A stretch of 39,450 nucleotides of DNA from NCBI GenBank assembly GCA_019308745.1, contig JAFDHO010000018.1:1-39450 (forward strand), in the 5' to 3' direction. Positions 1-8,218 of this stretch are shown here, piece by piece (position 1 is the first letter of the stretch; the number at the start of each line of letters is the position of its first letter). The notes under the pieces were generated by a model. It did not search any database. It saw only the letters and a list, made by a program, of their open reading frames with translations, and had not been told where the DNA came from. The position numbers and the translations under genes were made by a program. This stretch comes from Deltaproteobacteria bacterium. Lineage in GTDB: Bacteria; Desulfobacterota; DSM-4660; Desulfatiglandales; HGW-15.

Positions 1-189
1 CGCAGATAAGTCGCAGAAAAGACCAGCCCGGGAGGCTCGGAACGCAAGAAAACGCATCATCACCCCCGTTCGTCCATCACCGAGTTCTCTGAATCGCTTT
101 TCAAACGGCTAAAACGTTACGGTTCATCCAGCAATTGGAAGGGATTTGAATCCTACAGCAAAATTATCGTCTGTGCTGGAAGGGTTTAC

Positions 190-218
190 TTGATTCTTCA
201 AGGCTTTCAAGTTATATT
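190..218 (+). promoter_or_regulatory. Candidate sigma70 promoter for the J-domain gene
   Basis: TTGATT at 190-195 and TATATT at 213-218 are separated by 17 nt. The predicted leader to the ATG at 304 is about 80 nt. Nothing else is recognisable in positions 1-303. Confidence 0.4.
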
Positions 219-303
219 TACTGGGACTTGAGGTCATCGAGGATCTGGCATCCCATGCGTCAGCCTCAAGGAGTTCCTTTGAAAGACAGGACAGTTTTGG
301 AAA

Positions 304-1023
304 ATGAAGATCATTCGCTCTCCCACCCAGAGAGCCCAAAAGAGGGTATGCCTCTCATGCGGCACAACCGACATGAAGAGGGGAAGACGATACTGTTCCA
401 AGGAATGCAGGCAGCAGATCCAATGGGTCCTGTCCCTCTCAAAGGGATTGCTCAAGGTCTTCAATGCCAGGTATGCAGCCTTTTCCTTCAATAGTGGCTG
501 TGTCATGTTGGACGTCCTCCCTGTATGGTCCAATGAAATCTCCAGGTTTGTGCGTAAAAGACCTTCGGGCAAGAAGCCCGCTGAGGTACTCAAGGAACTT
601 GTTCTCCAGTCCGGGGCGGAATGGTACCACATAATTAGCAATAACAATTCAAAGAGCTATGCCTCACTGTGCATGCTGAGAAAGAATCATGACGTGAGCA
701 TCGAACCAGGATCCATTAGGCCCGAGCATCGTTTGCGGCCCAGGTTCTCGAGACATGAAAAGACGGCTATGAAGATGCTTCAACTGAAGGTGGAGGAGTT
801 GATCTCTTTCGGACAAGTTCAAAAGATAAGATCCTCCTACAAGAAGCTGGCGAAGATATACCACCCCGATGCAGGGGGTGATGAAGAGATGTTCAAGAAA
901 CTGAATGAGGCCCATCACCAGATGCTCCTGTGGGCGGAAAACCCCCAGTTCACGTCTCGCAAGGCCCTTGCACATTGCTGGTCCTATGACGGCTCTACCA
1001 ACCGGTGGACGCCCCCCCTTTAG
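304..1023 (+). CDS. J-domain protein with N-terminal zinc finger
   Basis: A 239-residue protein. The C-terminal part is a short J-domain: a basic helix (about 172-186) leads into the HPD tripeptide at 187-189 and is followed by a second helix with KKLNEAH. This is the surface with which J-proteins stimulate the ATPase of an Hsp70 (DnaK). The N-terminus carries a putative Cys4 zinc-binding motif (C16, C19, C31, C35; CxxC and CxxxC). There is no G/F region, no DnaJ zinc domain and no C-terminal substrate-binding domain, so this is not canonical DnaJ and no dnaK lies nearby. The middle (about 45-150) is unrecognised. The start is ATG at 304 with only a weak GGA upstream. The GHMP kinase gene follows closely on the same strand, so the two may be cotranscribed. 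The J-domain call is firm; the client and role are unknown. Confidence 0.8.
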   Translation: MKIIRSPTQRAQKRVCLSCGTTDMKRGRRYCSKECRQQIQWVLSLSKGLLKVFNARYAAFSFNSGCVMLDVLPVWSNEISRFVRKRPSGKKPAEVLKELVLQSGAEWYHIISNNNSKSYASLCMLRKNHDVSIEPGSIRPEHRLRPRFSRHEKTAMKMLQLKVEELISFGQVQKIRSSYKKLAKIYHPDAGGDEEMFKKLNEAHHQMLLWAENPQFTSRKALAHCWSYDGSTNRWTPPL

Positions 1024-1079
1024 CAGGGAGGTCTGATCCAGGCTTCGCCGACTCCTACACCTCCGAACCTGTGTTCACT

Positions 1080-2132
1080 ATGGCAGAATCTGCGAGGGAA
1101 ATACTCAAGGTCCAAACCATTACCTCTTCCGCCCCGTGCAGAATCGATTCAGGCGGGACGTGGGATATAAAGGCCCTGGCACTCCCCTTTGAGCGAGCCA
1201 ATCCTGTCACCTGCAATATCGCCTTGAACCTCAGGACATGGGTTACCCTCTTGCCCCATAGGCATGGCCGTGTTAGGGTGGTATCCCAAGGATTTGCTCT
1301 TACAGAAGAGTTCCCCTTTGGGGACATGAAGCTCACGTCACCTTTCAATATCTTCTTTGCAGCGGTTTCCTATTTTGGATTTCACGGGCTGGAGATCCAT
1401 ATCAAATCGGACTCACCCCCCAGATCGGGGCTCGGGGGGTCCAGCACAGCCCTCGTTGCCCTCATCAAGTCCCTATCCAAACTGGACCTCTTGATAAGCG
1501 AAAAGAGACGGTCCGCAAGGGATATTCTGCACCTCGCCTATCATATCGAGGATGGGGTCAGCCACGGGAAATGCGGGATGCAGGATCAGGCCGCCGCCCT
1601 CTATGGCGGCGTGAATCTCTGGTCTTGGAGGTACGGATCAAAAGAATCTCCTTTCCTTAGAAGCCCCCTCCTCCGCGGCTCCGGCATTGAAGCGCTCTCC
1701 AGCCGTCTCCTCGTCGTCCATAGTGGGAGAAGCCATTTCTCCCACAGGACCAACCGAAGATGGGTCGCCGATTTCCTGGCAGGCAAAACCACAAAACACT
1801 GGGTCAAAGCGAATGATATTTGCAGGGAATTTGCCAAGGCCCTTGAGGCAATGGATTGGAAAGGGGCGGCCTATTACCTCAAGAGGGAGACGGCCATCCG
1901 CAGGAGAATCACTCCTGATGCCTTCACTCCCCTTACCAATAAACTCATCCGTCAGGCCGAAGCCATGGGATGTGGGGCGAGATTTGCGGGGGCGGGAGCG
2001 GGTGGCGCTGTCTGGGCCATTGGCGGCAAGGAGGACATAGAGGGACTCAAGAAGAAGTGGAAGGCCTCCCTGGCACGTGTAAGGACCGCCGAGGTCCTGG
2101 ATTGTGGTGTCGACCCATGGGGAGCCAGGTAG
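1080..2132 (+). CDS. GHMP-family sugar kinase (D-glycero-D-manno-heptose 7-phosphate kinase-like)
   Basis: About 350 residues, the usual length for HddA-type GHMP kinases. Family motifs are in order: an N-terminal substrate loop APCRIDSGGTWD; the phosphate-binding loop PPRSGLGGSSTALVAL (GHMP motif 2); GKCGMQDQAAALYGG; and the C-terminal glycine motif GARFAGAGAGGAVWAIG (motif 3). The family phosphorylates sugar or isoprenoid alcohols with ATP in the cytosol. The SGGTWD/MQDQ pattern favours heptose-7-phosphate or a related sugar 1-kinase used for LPS or S-layer sugars. The frame is open back to a GTG at 1005 that would overlap the J-domain gene, but the ATG at 1080 gives the normal N-terminus and I chose it. 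Neither has a clear Shine-Dalgarno. No other heptose genes lie nearby, so the exact substrate is uncertain. Confidence 0.82.
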   Translation: MAESAREILKVQTITSSAPCRIDSGGTWDIKALALPFERANPVTCNIALNLRTWVTLLPHRHGRVRVVSQGFALTEEFPFGDMKLTSPFNIFFAAVSYFGFHGLEIHIKSDSPPRSGLGGSSTALVALIKSLSKLDLLISEKRRSARDILHLAYHIEDGVSHGKCGMQDQAAALYGGVNLWSWRYGSKESPFLRSPLLRGSGIEALSSRLLVVHSGRSHFSHRTNRRWVADFLAGKTTKHWVKANDICREFAKALEAMDWKGAAYYLKRETAIRRRITPDAFTPLTNKLIRQAEAMGCGARFAGAGAGGAVWAIGGKEDIEGLKKKWKASLARVRTAEVLDCGVDPWGAR

Positions 2133-2369
2133 CAACGAATTCCCCGAAGACATTTGGCCGCTGTATAAAGCCGGCTTACGGCTCCTTAGCCCCCGGCAAA
2201 GCTCAGCCGCAGGCCAACAGCCAAGTCACGGGACTTTAAGGATCCGAGGACTGCGTCCTTCGGTTCATAAACGCGCCAGCGCATTTTCTTACTCAGAACT
2301 TAGTGCTGAGTGAGCATTATTAAGGGTCCTCATCCGAAAAACACGTCGCTGTATTTGCGAATCGAGGCA
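2133..2369. other. Convergent intergenic gap with small hairpins
   Basis: The gap lies between the GHMP kinase (+) and the zinc-ribbon gene (-). It holds two short inverted repeats: 2244-2263 (CCGAGGAC / GTCCTTCGG, one bulge) and 2291-2311 (ACTCAG / CTGAGT, 9-nt loop). Neither has a T-tract, so they are weak terminator candidates. No gene is seen. Confidence 0.35.
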
Positions 2370-3089
2370 CTAAGCCTTACCTACCTCCGCGAGGATATCC
2401 ATGAAGACCTTGTAGAACTTCTCGTGATCCGATATGGCCTTCCTTAATATTGCCTGGATTCGATCAACGTCCTTAGTGTTTATGACGACATTGGCGCTCA
2501 GGGCATAGGCCATCATGTCGTCGAGGGTCTTGAAATCATCACTGACCAGGGCGAGGAATATCTTGCGTCGGACCGACATACTCAGTCGATTCAGATAGTT
2601 TATCACGGGACTGTTCTTCAGATCGTGGCCATCAAAGCCGTCCTCCAGGACAACAACATCGAAGTGGTGAAAGCGCATCTTGCCTATGGCGTCTCTCGTA
2701 CCTGGCGAGGAGATGAACCGATATCCCAGCCTTTCTATGGCCTTTCCTATCTTCTCGTTGTGTTCCGTTACGTCCGTCATGACCAGGGCAAGTTTGGCGT
2801 CGGCCTCAAAGAAATCCAAATCCTTGTCTTCCGCGTATTCCTCGTAGCCGTAACCCTCATCCTCAGCCGCTCCGGATGTAGCCGATTCCTCCAACCTCCC
2901 TTCAGGTGCCCCGTTACCGCTCAATCCCTGGCCCCCGGAACGATCCCCGACCTCCTTGACCGCCTCGGGAACATCAATAACGATCTTGTTCTTACAGCGA
3001 GGGCACCCGATTCTGACCTTCTGACCCTTTGGGAGTTTTTCGTCAGGCACATTGAATGTGCTGTTACACTGGGTGCATGTTATCTCCAT
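2370..3089 (-). CDS. Zinc-ribbon protein with receiver-like C-terminal domain
   Basis: 239 residues. The N-terminus is an MJ0042/zinc_ribbon_4-type finger (C5, C8, C29, C32; CxxC...CPRC), common in Desulfobacterota and Myxococcota. An acidic, low-complexity linker (about 48-95) follows. The last 140 residues alternate hydrophobic strands and helices in a way that resembles a degenerate response-regulator receiver (LALVMTDV, FDVVVLEDGF, KIFLALVSD), but no confident phospho-acceptor set is visible. It is the last gene of the PilT operon, 31 nt after the second ATPase, and has a strong RBS (GGAGGGAGTTAG before ATG). The context suggests a regulator or adaptor of pilus retraction. That role is inferred; the sequence shows only the zinc ribbon and fold-like pattern. 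Confidence 0.75.
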   Translation of the reverse strand: MEITCTQCNSTFNVPDEKLPKGQKVRIGCPRCKNKIVIDVPEAVKEVGDRSGGQGLSGNGAPEGRLEESATSGAAEDEGYGYEEYAEDKDLDFFEADAKLALVMTDVTEHNEKIGKAIERLGYRFISSPGTRDAIGKMRFHHFDVVVLEDGFDGHDLKNSPVINYLNRLSMSVRRKIFLALVSDDFKTLDDMMAYALSANVVINTKDVDRIQAILRKAISDHEKFYKVFMDILAEVGKA

Positions 3090-3120
3090 CTAACTCCCTC
3101 CTTGACCGTACCTCCCGCTC

Positions 3121-4287
3121 TTAGGGCTCCCTGCCATACTGCTGGTCCATCGTGAGGCCCTCAATGGAAGTGGTTTTTTCACCTCTGGATGCCTTGATGG
3201 CGTCTATGCCACGCCCCACTACGGCCTTCCTCGATGCATAGCTCATAGCGGTTTCCTCGGTAATATAGTCCCTCCTGTAAAGATCAATGATGCACTGGTC
3301 AAATGTCATCATCCCGAAGGCCTGTCCCTGCTCTATCATTTCATAGAAGGTCTTGCCCTCCGACTCACCGTGCAAAATGGCATCTTTGACCCGAAGGTTA
3401 CTGGCCATGATTTCAAAGGCCGCGACCCTTCCCCCACCTTTCTTGGGCAGCAACCTCTGGCAAGCGATCCACCTGACCGTGTCAGCGAGTCGGATCCTGA
3501 TCTGCCTTTCTTCCTCCTGTTCAAACATGCCCACAATCCTGTTTACCGTAGACCCGGCATCCACTGTATGAAGGGTGGTAAGAACCAGGTGGCCCGTTTC
3601 TGCTGCCGACAATCCAATCTCCAGGGTCTCCCTGTCCCTCATCTCCCCCACCAGTATGACCTTTGGCGCCTGTCTCAAAGCCGCCCTCAATCCCGAGGCA
3701 AATGTATCAAAGTCCGTGCCGAGTTCCCTCTGGTTGAAGGTGGATTTCTTTTGGGAATGGACAAATTCGACAGGGTCTTCCAGGGTGACCACGTGGACCG
3801 ACTTGGTCTCATTGATCTGGTTCAGCATGGCTGCCAGTGACGTGGACTTCCCGCTCCCCGTCGCACCGGTGACAAGGATGATTCCGTTCTTCTCCTCGGC
3901 CATCCTTCGAAACGCCGGGGGCAATTCCATTTCCTCAATTGTGGGAACACGGGTCGCCAGCTGACGCATCACCGTCGAAATGTAGCCCTTCTGCGAAAAG
4001 ATATTGACGCGGAAGCGGGCCTTGCCTGCCAACTGATAAGAGGAATCGCAAGAGCCCTGCCCGAGCAAGGCCCTCGTGAGGCGCCGGTCTCCGTTGATGA
4101 CATTGAGGGCAAGGATCTCGGCCTGAAACGGTGTTATTCTGTCTATGGGAGGATTGAGCGTCACGGGTAATAGCTCGCCCGCCGATTCGACCTGAAAGGG
4201 CTTGTCAACGGTGACGTTCAAGTCCGACACATCCTCATAGGATTCCAGCATCGCCGTGAATATGTGATCGATCTGTTGCTGTCTCAT
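3121..4287 (-). CDS. PilT/PilU-like twitching-motility ATPase
   Basis: 388 residues, a type IV pilus retraction ATPase of the secretion ATPase superfamily. Walker A is GATGSGKSTS at 141-150. An Asp box and Walker B follow (LEDPVEFVH, ILVGEMRD) and then the His box GHLVLTTLHT. The N-terminal PAS-like domain is divergent from that of the neighbouring PilT. The C-terminal tail past the ATPase core lacks the AIRNLIREGK helix typical of PilT and is longer, as in PilU-type paralogues. The cytoplasmic hexamer would disassemble pilin at the base of the pilus. It lies 50 nt downstream of pilT with RBS GGGAGG 9 nt before the ATG. No pilin or platform gene is in the window. Confidence 0.88.
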   Translation of the reverse strand: MRQQQIDHIFTAMLESYEDVSDLNVTVDKPFQVESAGELLPVTLNPPIDRITPFQAEILALNVINGDRRLTRALLGQGSCDSSYQLAGKARFRVNIFSQKGYISTVMRQLATRVPTIEEMELPPAFRRMAEEKNGIILVTGATGSGKSTSLAAMLNQINETKSVHVVTLEDPVEFVHSQKKSTFNQRELGTDFDTFASGLRAALRQAPKVILVGEMRDRETLEIGLSAAETGHLVLTTLHTVDAGSTVNRIVGMFEQEEERQIRIRLADTVRWIACQRLLPKKGGGRVAAFEIMASNLRVKDAILHGESEGKTFYEMIEQGQAFGMMTFDQCIIDLYRRDYITEETAMSYASRKAVVGRGIDAIKASRGEKTTSIEGLTMDQQYGREP

Positions 4288-4337
4288 AGGCCTGTGCCTC
4301 CCTTCTAGGATACCCCAAGTTTCCGCGGGACCTCCCC

Positions 4338-5420
4338 CTAGACCTCCGTGAAATCAGAGGGGGGTTTTTTCAAGAAAGGCAGAAACTTTGCCTTGTCGTT
4401 GGATTTCAAGTACGCGTCATCAGCGGTTATGAGCTTCTTCTGCAAGAGATCCATGATGGCATCATCAAGGGATTGCATGCCGTACTTCTTCCCTGTCTGG
4501 ATCATAGAGGGAATCTGATAGGTCTTGCCTTCCCGAATCAAGTTTCTTACGGCCGGGTTAGCTATCATAATCTCCAATGCCGCAACCCTTCCCCGCCGGT
4601 CCCTTCTTTTAAAGAGTGTTTGGGAGATCACGGCTCGGATTCCATCGGCAAGGGTATTCCTTATCTGCTCCTGTTGATTGACAGGAAACACCTCTATGAT
4701 ACGGTCAACGGTCTTTGCAGCGCTCGTCGTATGCAAGGTGGCGTAGACAAGATGGCCCGTGGCTGAAGCCTCAATGGCAAGGGATATGGTTTCCAAGTCC
4801 CTCATCTCGCCCACCAGTATAATGTCAGGGTCCTCGCGTAGTGCCCCCCTCAGGGCGGCTGCAAAGGACCGCGTATGGATTCCTACTTCCCTATGATTGA
4901 CCACTGCCATTTCGCTCTCGTGGACGAACTCGATGGGGTCCTCAATGGTCAAGATATGTTCCTTTCTTATCTTGTTTGCCTCGTGAATGATAGCGGCAAG
5001 GGTGGTGGACTTTCCGCTGCCTGTCGGCCCCGTAACCAATACAAGACCCCTCGGCAGCGTGGCCAACCTCTTCACCACCTTGGGCAATCCGAGTTCATCA
5101 CACGTGGCGATCTTCGAAGGGATTTCGCGAAAGACCGCCCCTACGCCATACTTCTGCATAAAGAAGTTTGCCCTGTACCTGGCAAGGCCGGGAATTTCAT
5201 AGGCAAAATCCACGTCCCCTGTCTCTTCGAATTCCTTTACCTTGTGTTCCGGTGCTATCTCGTAGAGCATGGCCTTTAGGTTGTCGTTATCAAGCTTCTT
5301 GTACTTGACTCGCTCCAGGTCTCCTCCTATTCGCAATACCGGTTGTTGTCCCGCAACCAAGTGTAGATCCGAGGCACCCTGATCGTTCATCAGCTTGAAG
5401 AAGGCGTCTATCTGAGCCAT
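4338..5420 (-). CDS. pilT: Type IV pilus retraction ATPase PilT
   Basis: 360 residues, normal PilT length. Walker A is GPTGSGKSTT at 131-140, with Asp box TIEDPIEFVH, Walker B ILVGEMRDLET and His box GHLVYATLHTTSA. The PilT-specific AIRAVISQTL-like (GIRAVISQTL) and AIRNLIREGK-like (AVRNLIREGK) C-terminal segments are present, which separate it from PilB and PilU. It powers pilus retraction for twitching. It is the first gene of a three-gene operon, with a clear promoter at 5451-5480 and a strong RBS (AGGAGG about 7 nt before the ATG). Confidence 0.94.
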   Translation of the reverse strand: MAQIDAFFKLMNDQGASDLHLVAGQQPVLRIGGDLERVKYKKLDNDNLKAMLYEIAPEHKVKEFEETGDVDFAYEIPGLARYRANFFMQKYGVGAVFREIPSKIATCDELGLPKVVKRLATLPRGLVLVTGPTGSGKSTTLAAIIHEANKIRKEHILTIEDPIEFVHESEMAVVNHREVGIHTRSFAAALRGALREDPDIILVGEMRDLETISLAIEASATGHLVYATLHTTSAAKTVDRIIEVFPVNQQEQIRNTLADGIRAVISQTLFKRRDRRGRVAALEIMIANPAVRNLIREGKTYQIPSMIQTGKKYGMQSLDDAIMDLLQKKLITADDAYLKSNDKAKFLPFLKKPPSDFTEV

Positions 5421-5450
5421 CGATTATCCTCCTGAATTCATTATCTTAAT

Positions 5451-5480
5451 ATTATATACCCAGTCCAGATTCCTATTCAA
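5451..5480 (-). promoter_or_regulatory. sigma70-type promoter of the pilT operon
   Basis: Read on the minus strand: TTGAAT (5475-5480), 18-nt spacer, perfect TATAAT (5451-5456). It lies about 30 nt upstream of the pilT start codon. Confidence 0.65.
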
Positions 5481-5511
5481 CCTCTAAATCGTGGCATCCG
5501 GCTCCCTCCGA

Positions 5512-6162
5512 TTATACATCCGACCCACTCCCTGAGGGAGAGGGGATTGAGGCACATATGTCCTTGATCATCACCAGGGCATTCTGACCCTTGGGATAGA
5601 AATTCCTCTCTGTCCTCAATTCCGTGAAGCCCGCCTTCTCAAAAAAACGCCTCGCAACGAAGTTGCCCTCACCCGTGTGGAGGGCCATCCTCTTGATGTC
5701 CAGTGCCTTTGCCTTCTTCTCCACGACCTTTATGAGTCTTTGGCCGACCCCTGATCGCTGCATGCCGGGCTCCACCGCAATGGCGAGCAGTTCGGTCTCG
5801 TCTTGAGGACCATATTCCTTGGGGAGGAGGTTTATCATGGCAAAGCCGACGGGCCTTCTGCCATGAACAGATAGAATTGTAAAGGCCATTCCCGACGCGA
5901 GCCATTCTTGGATAATCTTGTCATAGGGCCCGTACTCATGAAAGACCCTTCCGCTCAAATCTATGATGAAGTCCCAGTGAGATCCCTTTGCCATCTGCAG
6001 CCTCAAGGCCATCTTAGGAAAGGCCGCCCCGTCCCCGGGACGGCTCCCGTCGTCTCCCCTACGGACAAACTCCTTGCCGATAGCGATATCCTTCTTCGCC
6101 CGCCGTAAGCGCCCGATTCTCTTTATGTCTCCATATTTTCCGAATCTTCCTCTATTCCCCAT
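5512..6162 (-). CDS. GNAT family N-acetyltransferase
   Basis: 216 residues. The C-terminal 140 residues form a GNAT fold: beta-strand AIAVEPGMQRSGVGQRLIKVVEKKA contains the acetyl-CoA pyrophosphate loop (Q/RxxGxG/A as QRSGVG), followed by RMALHTGEGNFVARRFFEKAGFTEL. The family transfers acetyl from acetyl-CoA to an amine, and the substrate cannot be told from sequence. The first 60 residues are basic and not part of the fold, so the true start may be internal. ATG at 6162 has only a weak AGGGG. It lies downstream of the HDAC-like deacetylase gene on the same strand, 250 nt away, which suggests an acetylation/deacetylation pair, but the gap carries a repeat fragment and cotranscription is not certain. 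Confidence 0.82.
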   Translation of the reverse strand: MGNRGRFGKYGDIKRIGRLRRAKKDIAIGKEFVRRGDDGSRPGDGAAFPKMALRLQMAKGSHWDFIIDLSGRVFHEYGPYDKIIQEWLASGMAFTILSVHGRRPVGFAMINLLPKEYGPQDETELLAIAVEPGMQRSGVGQRLIKVVEKKAKALDIKRMALHTGEGNFVARRFFEKAGFTELRTERNFYPKGQNALVMIKDICASIPSPSGSGSDV

Positions 6163-6327
6163 GGCCCCTAAGGAAGATCCTCCCTTTCCTGACCGGTGCC
6201 CGAATCACTTCCTCTCCCACCCGTGACGGCAATGGGGGGCCCTTCAGGAGTTCTGTCCCGTGTCAACACCCCGTTGACCACATCCTTTATTTGTGATCCG
6301 CCTGAATAGGTCATATCACAACACTCT

Positions 6328-6357
6328 GAGCCCTTTGAAAAGACCTCCCAAGGGGCT
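6328..6357. repeat. Fragment (terminal arm) of the MITE-like repeat
   Basis: About 30 bp, nearly identical to the inner inverted arm of the elements at 17817-18130 and 32884-33210 (motif CTTTGAAAAGACCTCCCAAG). It lies in the otherwise empty 6163-6411 gap between the GNAT and HDAC genes. Confidence 0.7.
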
Positions 6358-6411
6358 CTCATTATCTTTCTTGTCACGCCTCGGGGGACAGAATGTCTCA
6401 ACTCGGCCTGT

Positions 6412-7470
6412 CTAAGCGCCCGTCTTAAAGCACTTCCATCTGTTGCCATGGGCATCGGAGAGCTTCTTCCTTATGCCTTCCACAAATCCCCGCTCTTTCC
6501 TGTTGATATGTTCTGGGACATTCGTCTCCCTAATCCCCAAAAGGCTCTTGATGACCTCCTTTACGGAATCCCTTTGCCCTTCCACATTGTATCCCCCCTC
6601 GAGCGTTATCACCAGTTTGCCATCGCAACAAAGATCTGCCATTTCCATGAGGGATTGGGTCATCCCGGCAAACCCTGCCGGCGTAACATTCATTCCCCCA
6701 AGTGGGTCACCCCTGTATATATCGAAGCCTGCTGATACAAGGATCATTTCAGGTTTGAACTCCATTGCAAGAGGCTTGAGGATAAATTCAAATATGGCCA
6801 AATAGTCGCCATCGCCGCACCCGGTGGACAGGGGGATATTCACGGTGTAGCCCTCCCCTCCACCGCGACCGATCTCGCTGAAGGCCCCGGTTCCTGGATA
6901 ATAGGGGTACTGGTGTGTCGAAAAATACAAGATGGTAGAATCCTCCTCAAAGGAATGCTGTGTCCCGTTCCCATGATGCAAGTCCCAGTCCACTATGAGA
7001 ATCCTTTTCAACCCCAGGGACTCCTGGGCATACCTGGCGCCAACGGCCACGTTGTTAAAGAGACAAAATCCCATGGCCCGCGCTCTCTCCGCATGGTGGC
7101 CGGGGGGACGGACCAAAGCAAAGGCATTATCCAATTCTCCGGAACTCACCATCGATATTGCTTGACACAACCCTCCCGCCGCCAAGAGGGCCGCCTCGTA
7201 AGACCCCGCCGATGTCTGGGTGTCAGGGTCCAGATAGGTATATTCTTTCCCCTCGGTTGATGCGATCCTCTCTACATAGTCCTCTGAATGCACAAGGAGA
7301 AGCTCATCCCTTTCCGCCCTTCTCACAAGGACCTGCCGGCACGTGCCTCTTATTTCAGGCTCTTCAAGCATAGCATAGATGGTCTCCAGCCGCTTGGGGC
7401 TCTCCGGATGATAGGCCCCCATTTCGTGGTTCATGTACCTATTGTCTCTTACCACTCCTGTCTTGTTCAT
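6412..7470 (-). CDS. Histone deacetylase family protein (AcuC/HDAC-like)
   Basis: 352 residues, full length for bacterial class II-like HDAC homologues. Signature motifs in order: HPESPKRLE (21-29); RPPGHHAE with the catalytic His pair H125/H126; DWDLHHGNGTQ, whose second Asp and first His (D163, H165) are zinc ligands; FSTHQYPYYPGTG; SAGFD supplying the third zinc-ligand Asp; and LEGGYN near the C-terminus. It is a zinc-dependent amidohydrolase that removes acetyl groups from protein lysines (as AcuC reactivates acetyl-CoA synthetase) or from small amines. RBS GGAGGAGTCACT precedes ATG. The downstream GNAT is a possible functional partner. The true substrate is unknown. Confidence 0.92.
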   Translation of the reverse strand: MNKTGVVRDNRYMNHEMGAYHPESPKRLETIYAMLEEPEIRGTCRQVLVRRAERDELLLVHSEDYVERIASTEGKEYTYLDPDTQTSAGSYEAALLAAGGLCQAISMVSSGELDNAFALVRPPGHHAERARAMGFCLFNNVAVGARYAQESLGLKRILIVDWDLHHGNGTQHSFEEDSTILYFSTHQYPYYPGTGAFSEIGRGGGEGYTVNIPLSTGCGDGDYLAIFEFILKPLAMEFKPEMILVSAGFDIYRGDPLGGMNVTPAGFAGMTQSLMEMADLCCDGKLVITLEGGYNVEGQRDSVKEVIKSLLGIRETNVPEHINRKERGFVEGIRKKLSDAHGNRWKCFKTGA

Positions 7471-7650
7471 AGTGACTCCTCCCTCTCCTGGCCGTGCTCT
7501 GACTCACCGAGAACTTTGCTAAAGGGTCTTATAACATAATTTCAGGCCCTGCAAAAGACCGTCCTGCCTTCCCGTGACGTCACCCAGAGAATCCACAGGA
7601 GAGCAACCAGCCTGAAAGACCCCTCCAGTGTGCCTGGTCAGAAGTCAGGG

Positions 7651-7679
7651 TTGATATTTCTTCTCTTTGGAGGTATAAG
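7651..7679 (+). promoter_or_regulatory. sigma70-type promoter for the zinc-ribbon gene
   Basis: TTGATA at 7651-7656, 17-nt spacer, TATAAG at 7674-7679, about 33 nt upstream of the ATG at 7712. Confidence 0.55.
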
Positions 7680-7711
7680 TTAATCAATAGCAATATTCAG
7701 CACGACCGGCC

Positions 7712-8041
7712 ATGTTTTTCTTTATTGGTGGGATCCAGCCCAAAAAGGTTGAACTCGACTCATCTCCTCGTGCTTGTCCCTCCTGCGGTCTCCTGCAGGC
7801 CAAGCTCAAGCGGGTGGACCATTATTTGTCCCTTTTTTTCATCCCCCTCTTTCCTGTTAAGAAGGGTGCCCCCTTTCTGGAATGCGAGAACTGCGGCAGC
7901 CTGTCCCATGAATCCGGAGAGCCCTGGTTCAAGACCTCCAGGGTCCACGAAATGAGGTGCCCGAAATGCGGCGGCCTCGTGGAGTCTACCTTCCGATATT
8001 GCCCCGCCTGCGGAACAAGAATCTCGCGAGGTCTCCTATGA
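7712..8041 (+). CDS. Small double zinc-ribbon protein
   Basis: 109 residues. It begins MFFFIGGIQPK, a start typical of a widespread family of small bacterial zinc-ribbon proteins of unknown function. First ribbon: CPSCG (about 23-27) paired with CENCG. Between them lies a hydrophobic stretch (HYLSLFFIPLFPVKKGAP) that may be a membrane-associated hairpin. Second ribbon: CPKCGG ... CPACG near the C-terminus. There is no obvious SD before the ATG, but the conserved N-terminus and the upstream promoter support this start. No catalytic residues are visible. It stands alone ahead of mdh. Confidence 0.8.
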   Translation: MFFFIGGIQPKKVELDSSPRACPSCGLLQAKLKRVDHYLSLFFIPLFPVKKGAPFLECENCGSLSHESGEPWFKTSRVHEMRCPKCGGLVESTFRYCPACGTRISRGLL

Positions 8042-8100
8042 TCCTGCCTCCCCTACCGGTTCCGGGGGTTTTCTATCGGGGGCCCTCTCCCTCTTCATCC

Positions 8101-8129
8101 TTGACGCATTGGGCTATTTCTTCTAAACT
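8101..8129 (+). promoter_or_regulatory. Candidate promoter of mdh
   Basis: TTGACG at 8101-8106, 17-nt spacer, TAAACT at 8124-8129 (four of six matches), about 90 nt before the mdh start. Confidence 0.4.
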
Positions 8130-8218
8130 CTAGCCCCGATATGCAATCAATAAGGCATGAAGTAGACAGCGACCCGAGATAGAGGAAAAGAAAGTGACGA
8201 GAGGAGAGGAGGCTCGAT

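Noticed and set aside
234-647. Minus-strand 137-codon ORF at the window start
   Set aside because: Antisense to the J-domain gene, no motif, no RBS.
1638-2153. Minus-strand 171-codon ORF
   Set aside because: Antisense to the GHMP kinase, whose motifs are unmistakable.
6168-6455. Minus-strand 95-codon ORF between GNAT and HDAC
   Set aside because: It runs through the 3' end of the HDAC gene and a MITE fragment (peptide PWEVFSKGS recurs at other copies), so it is repeat-derived.
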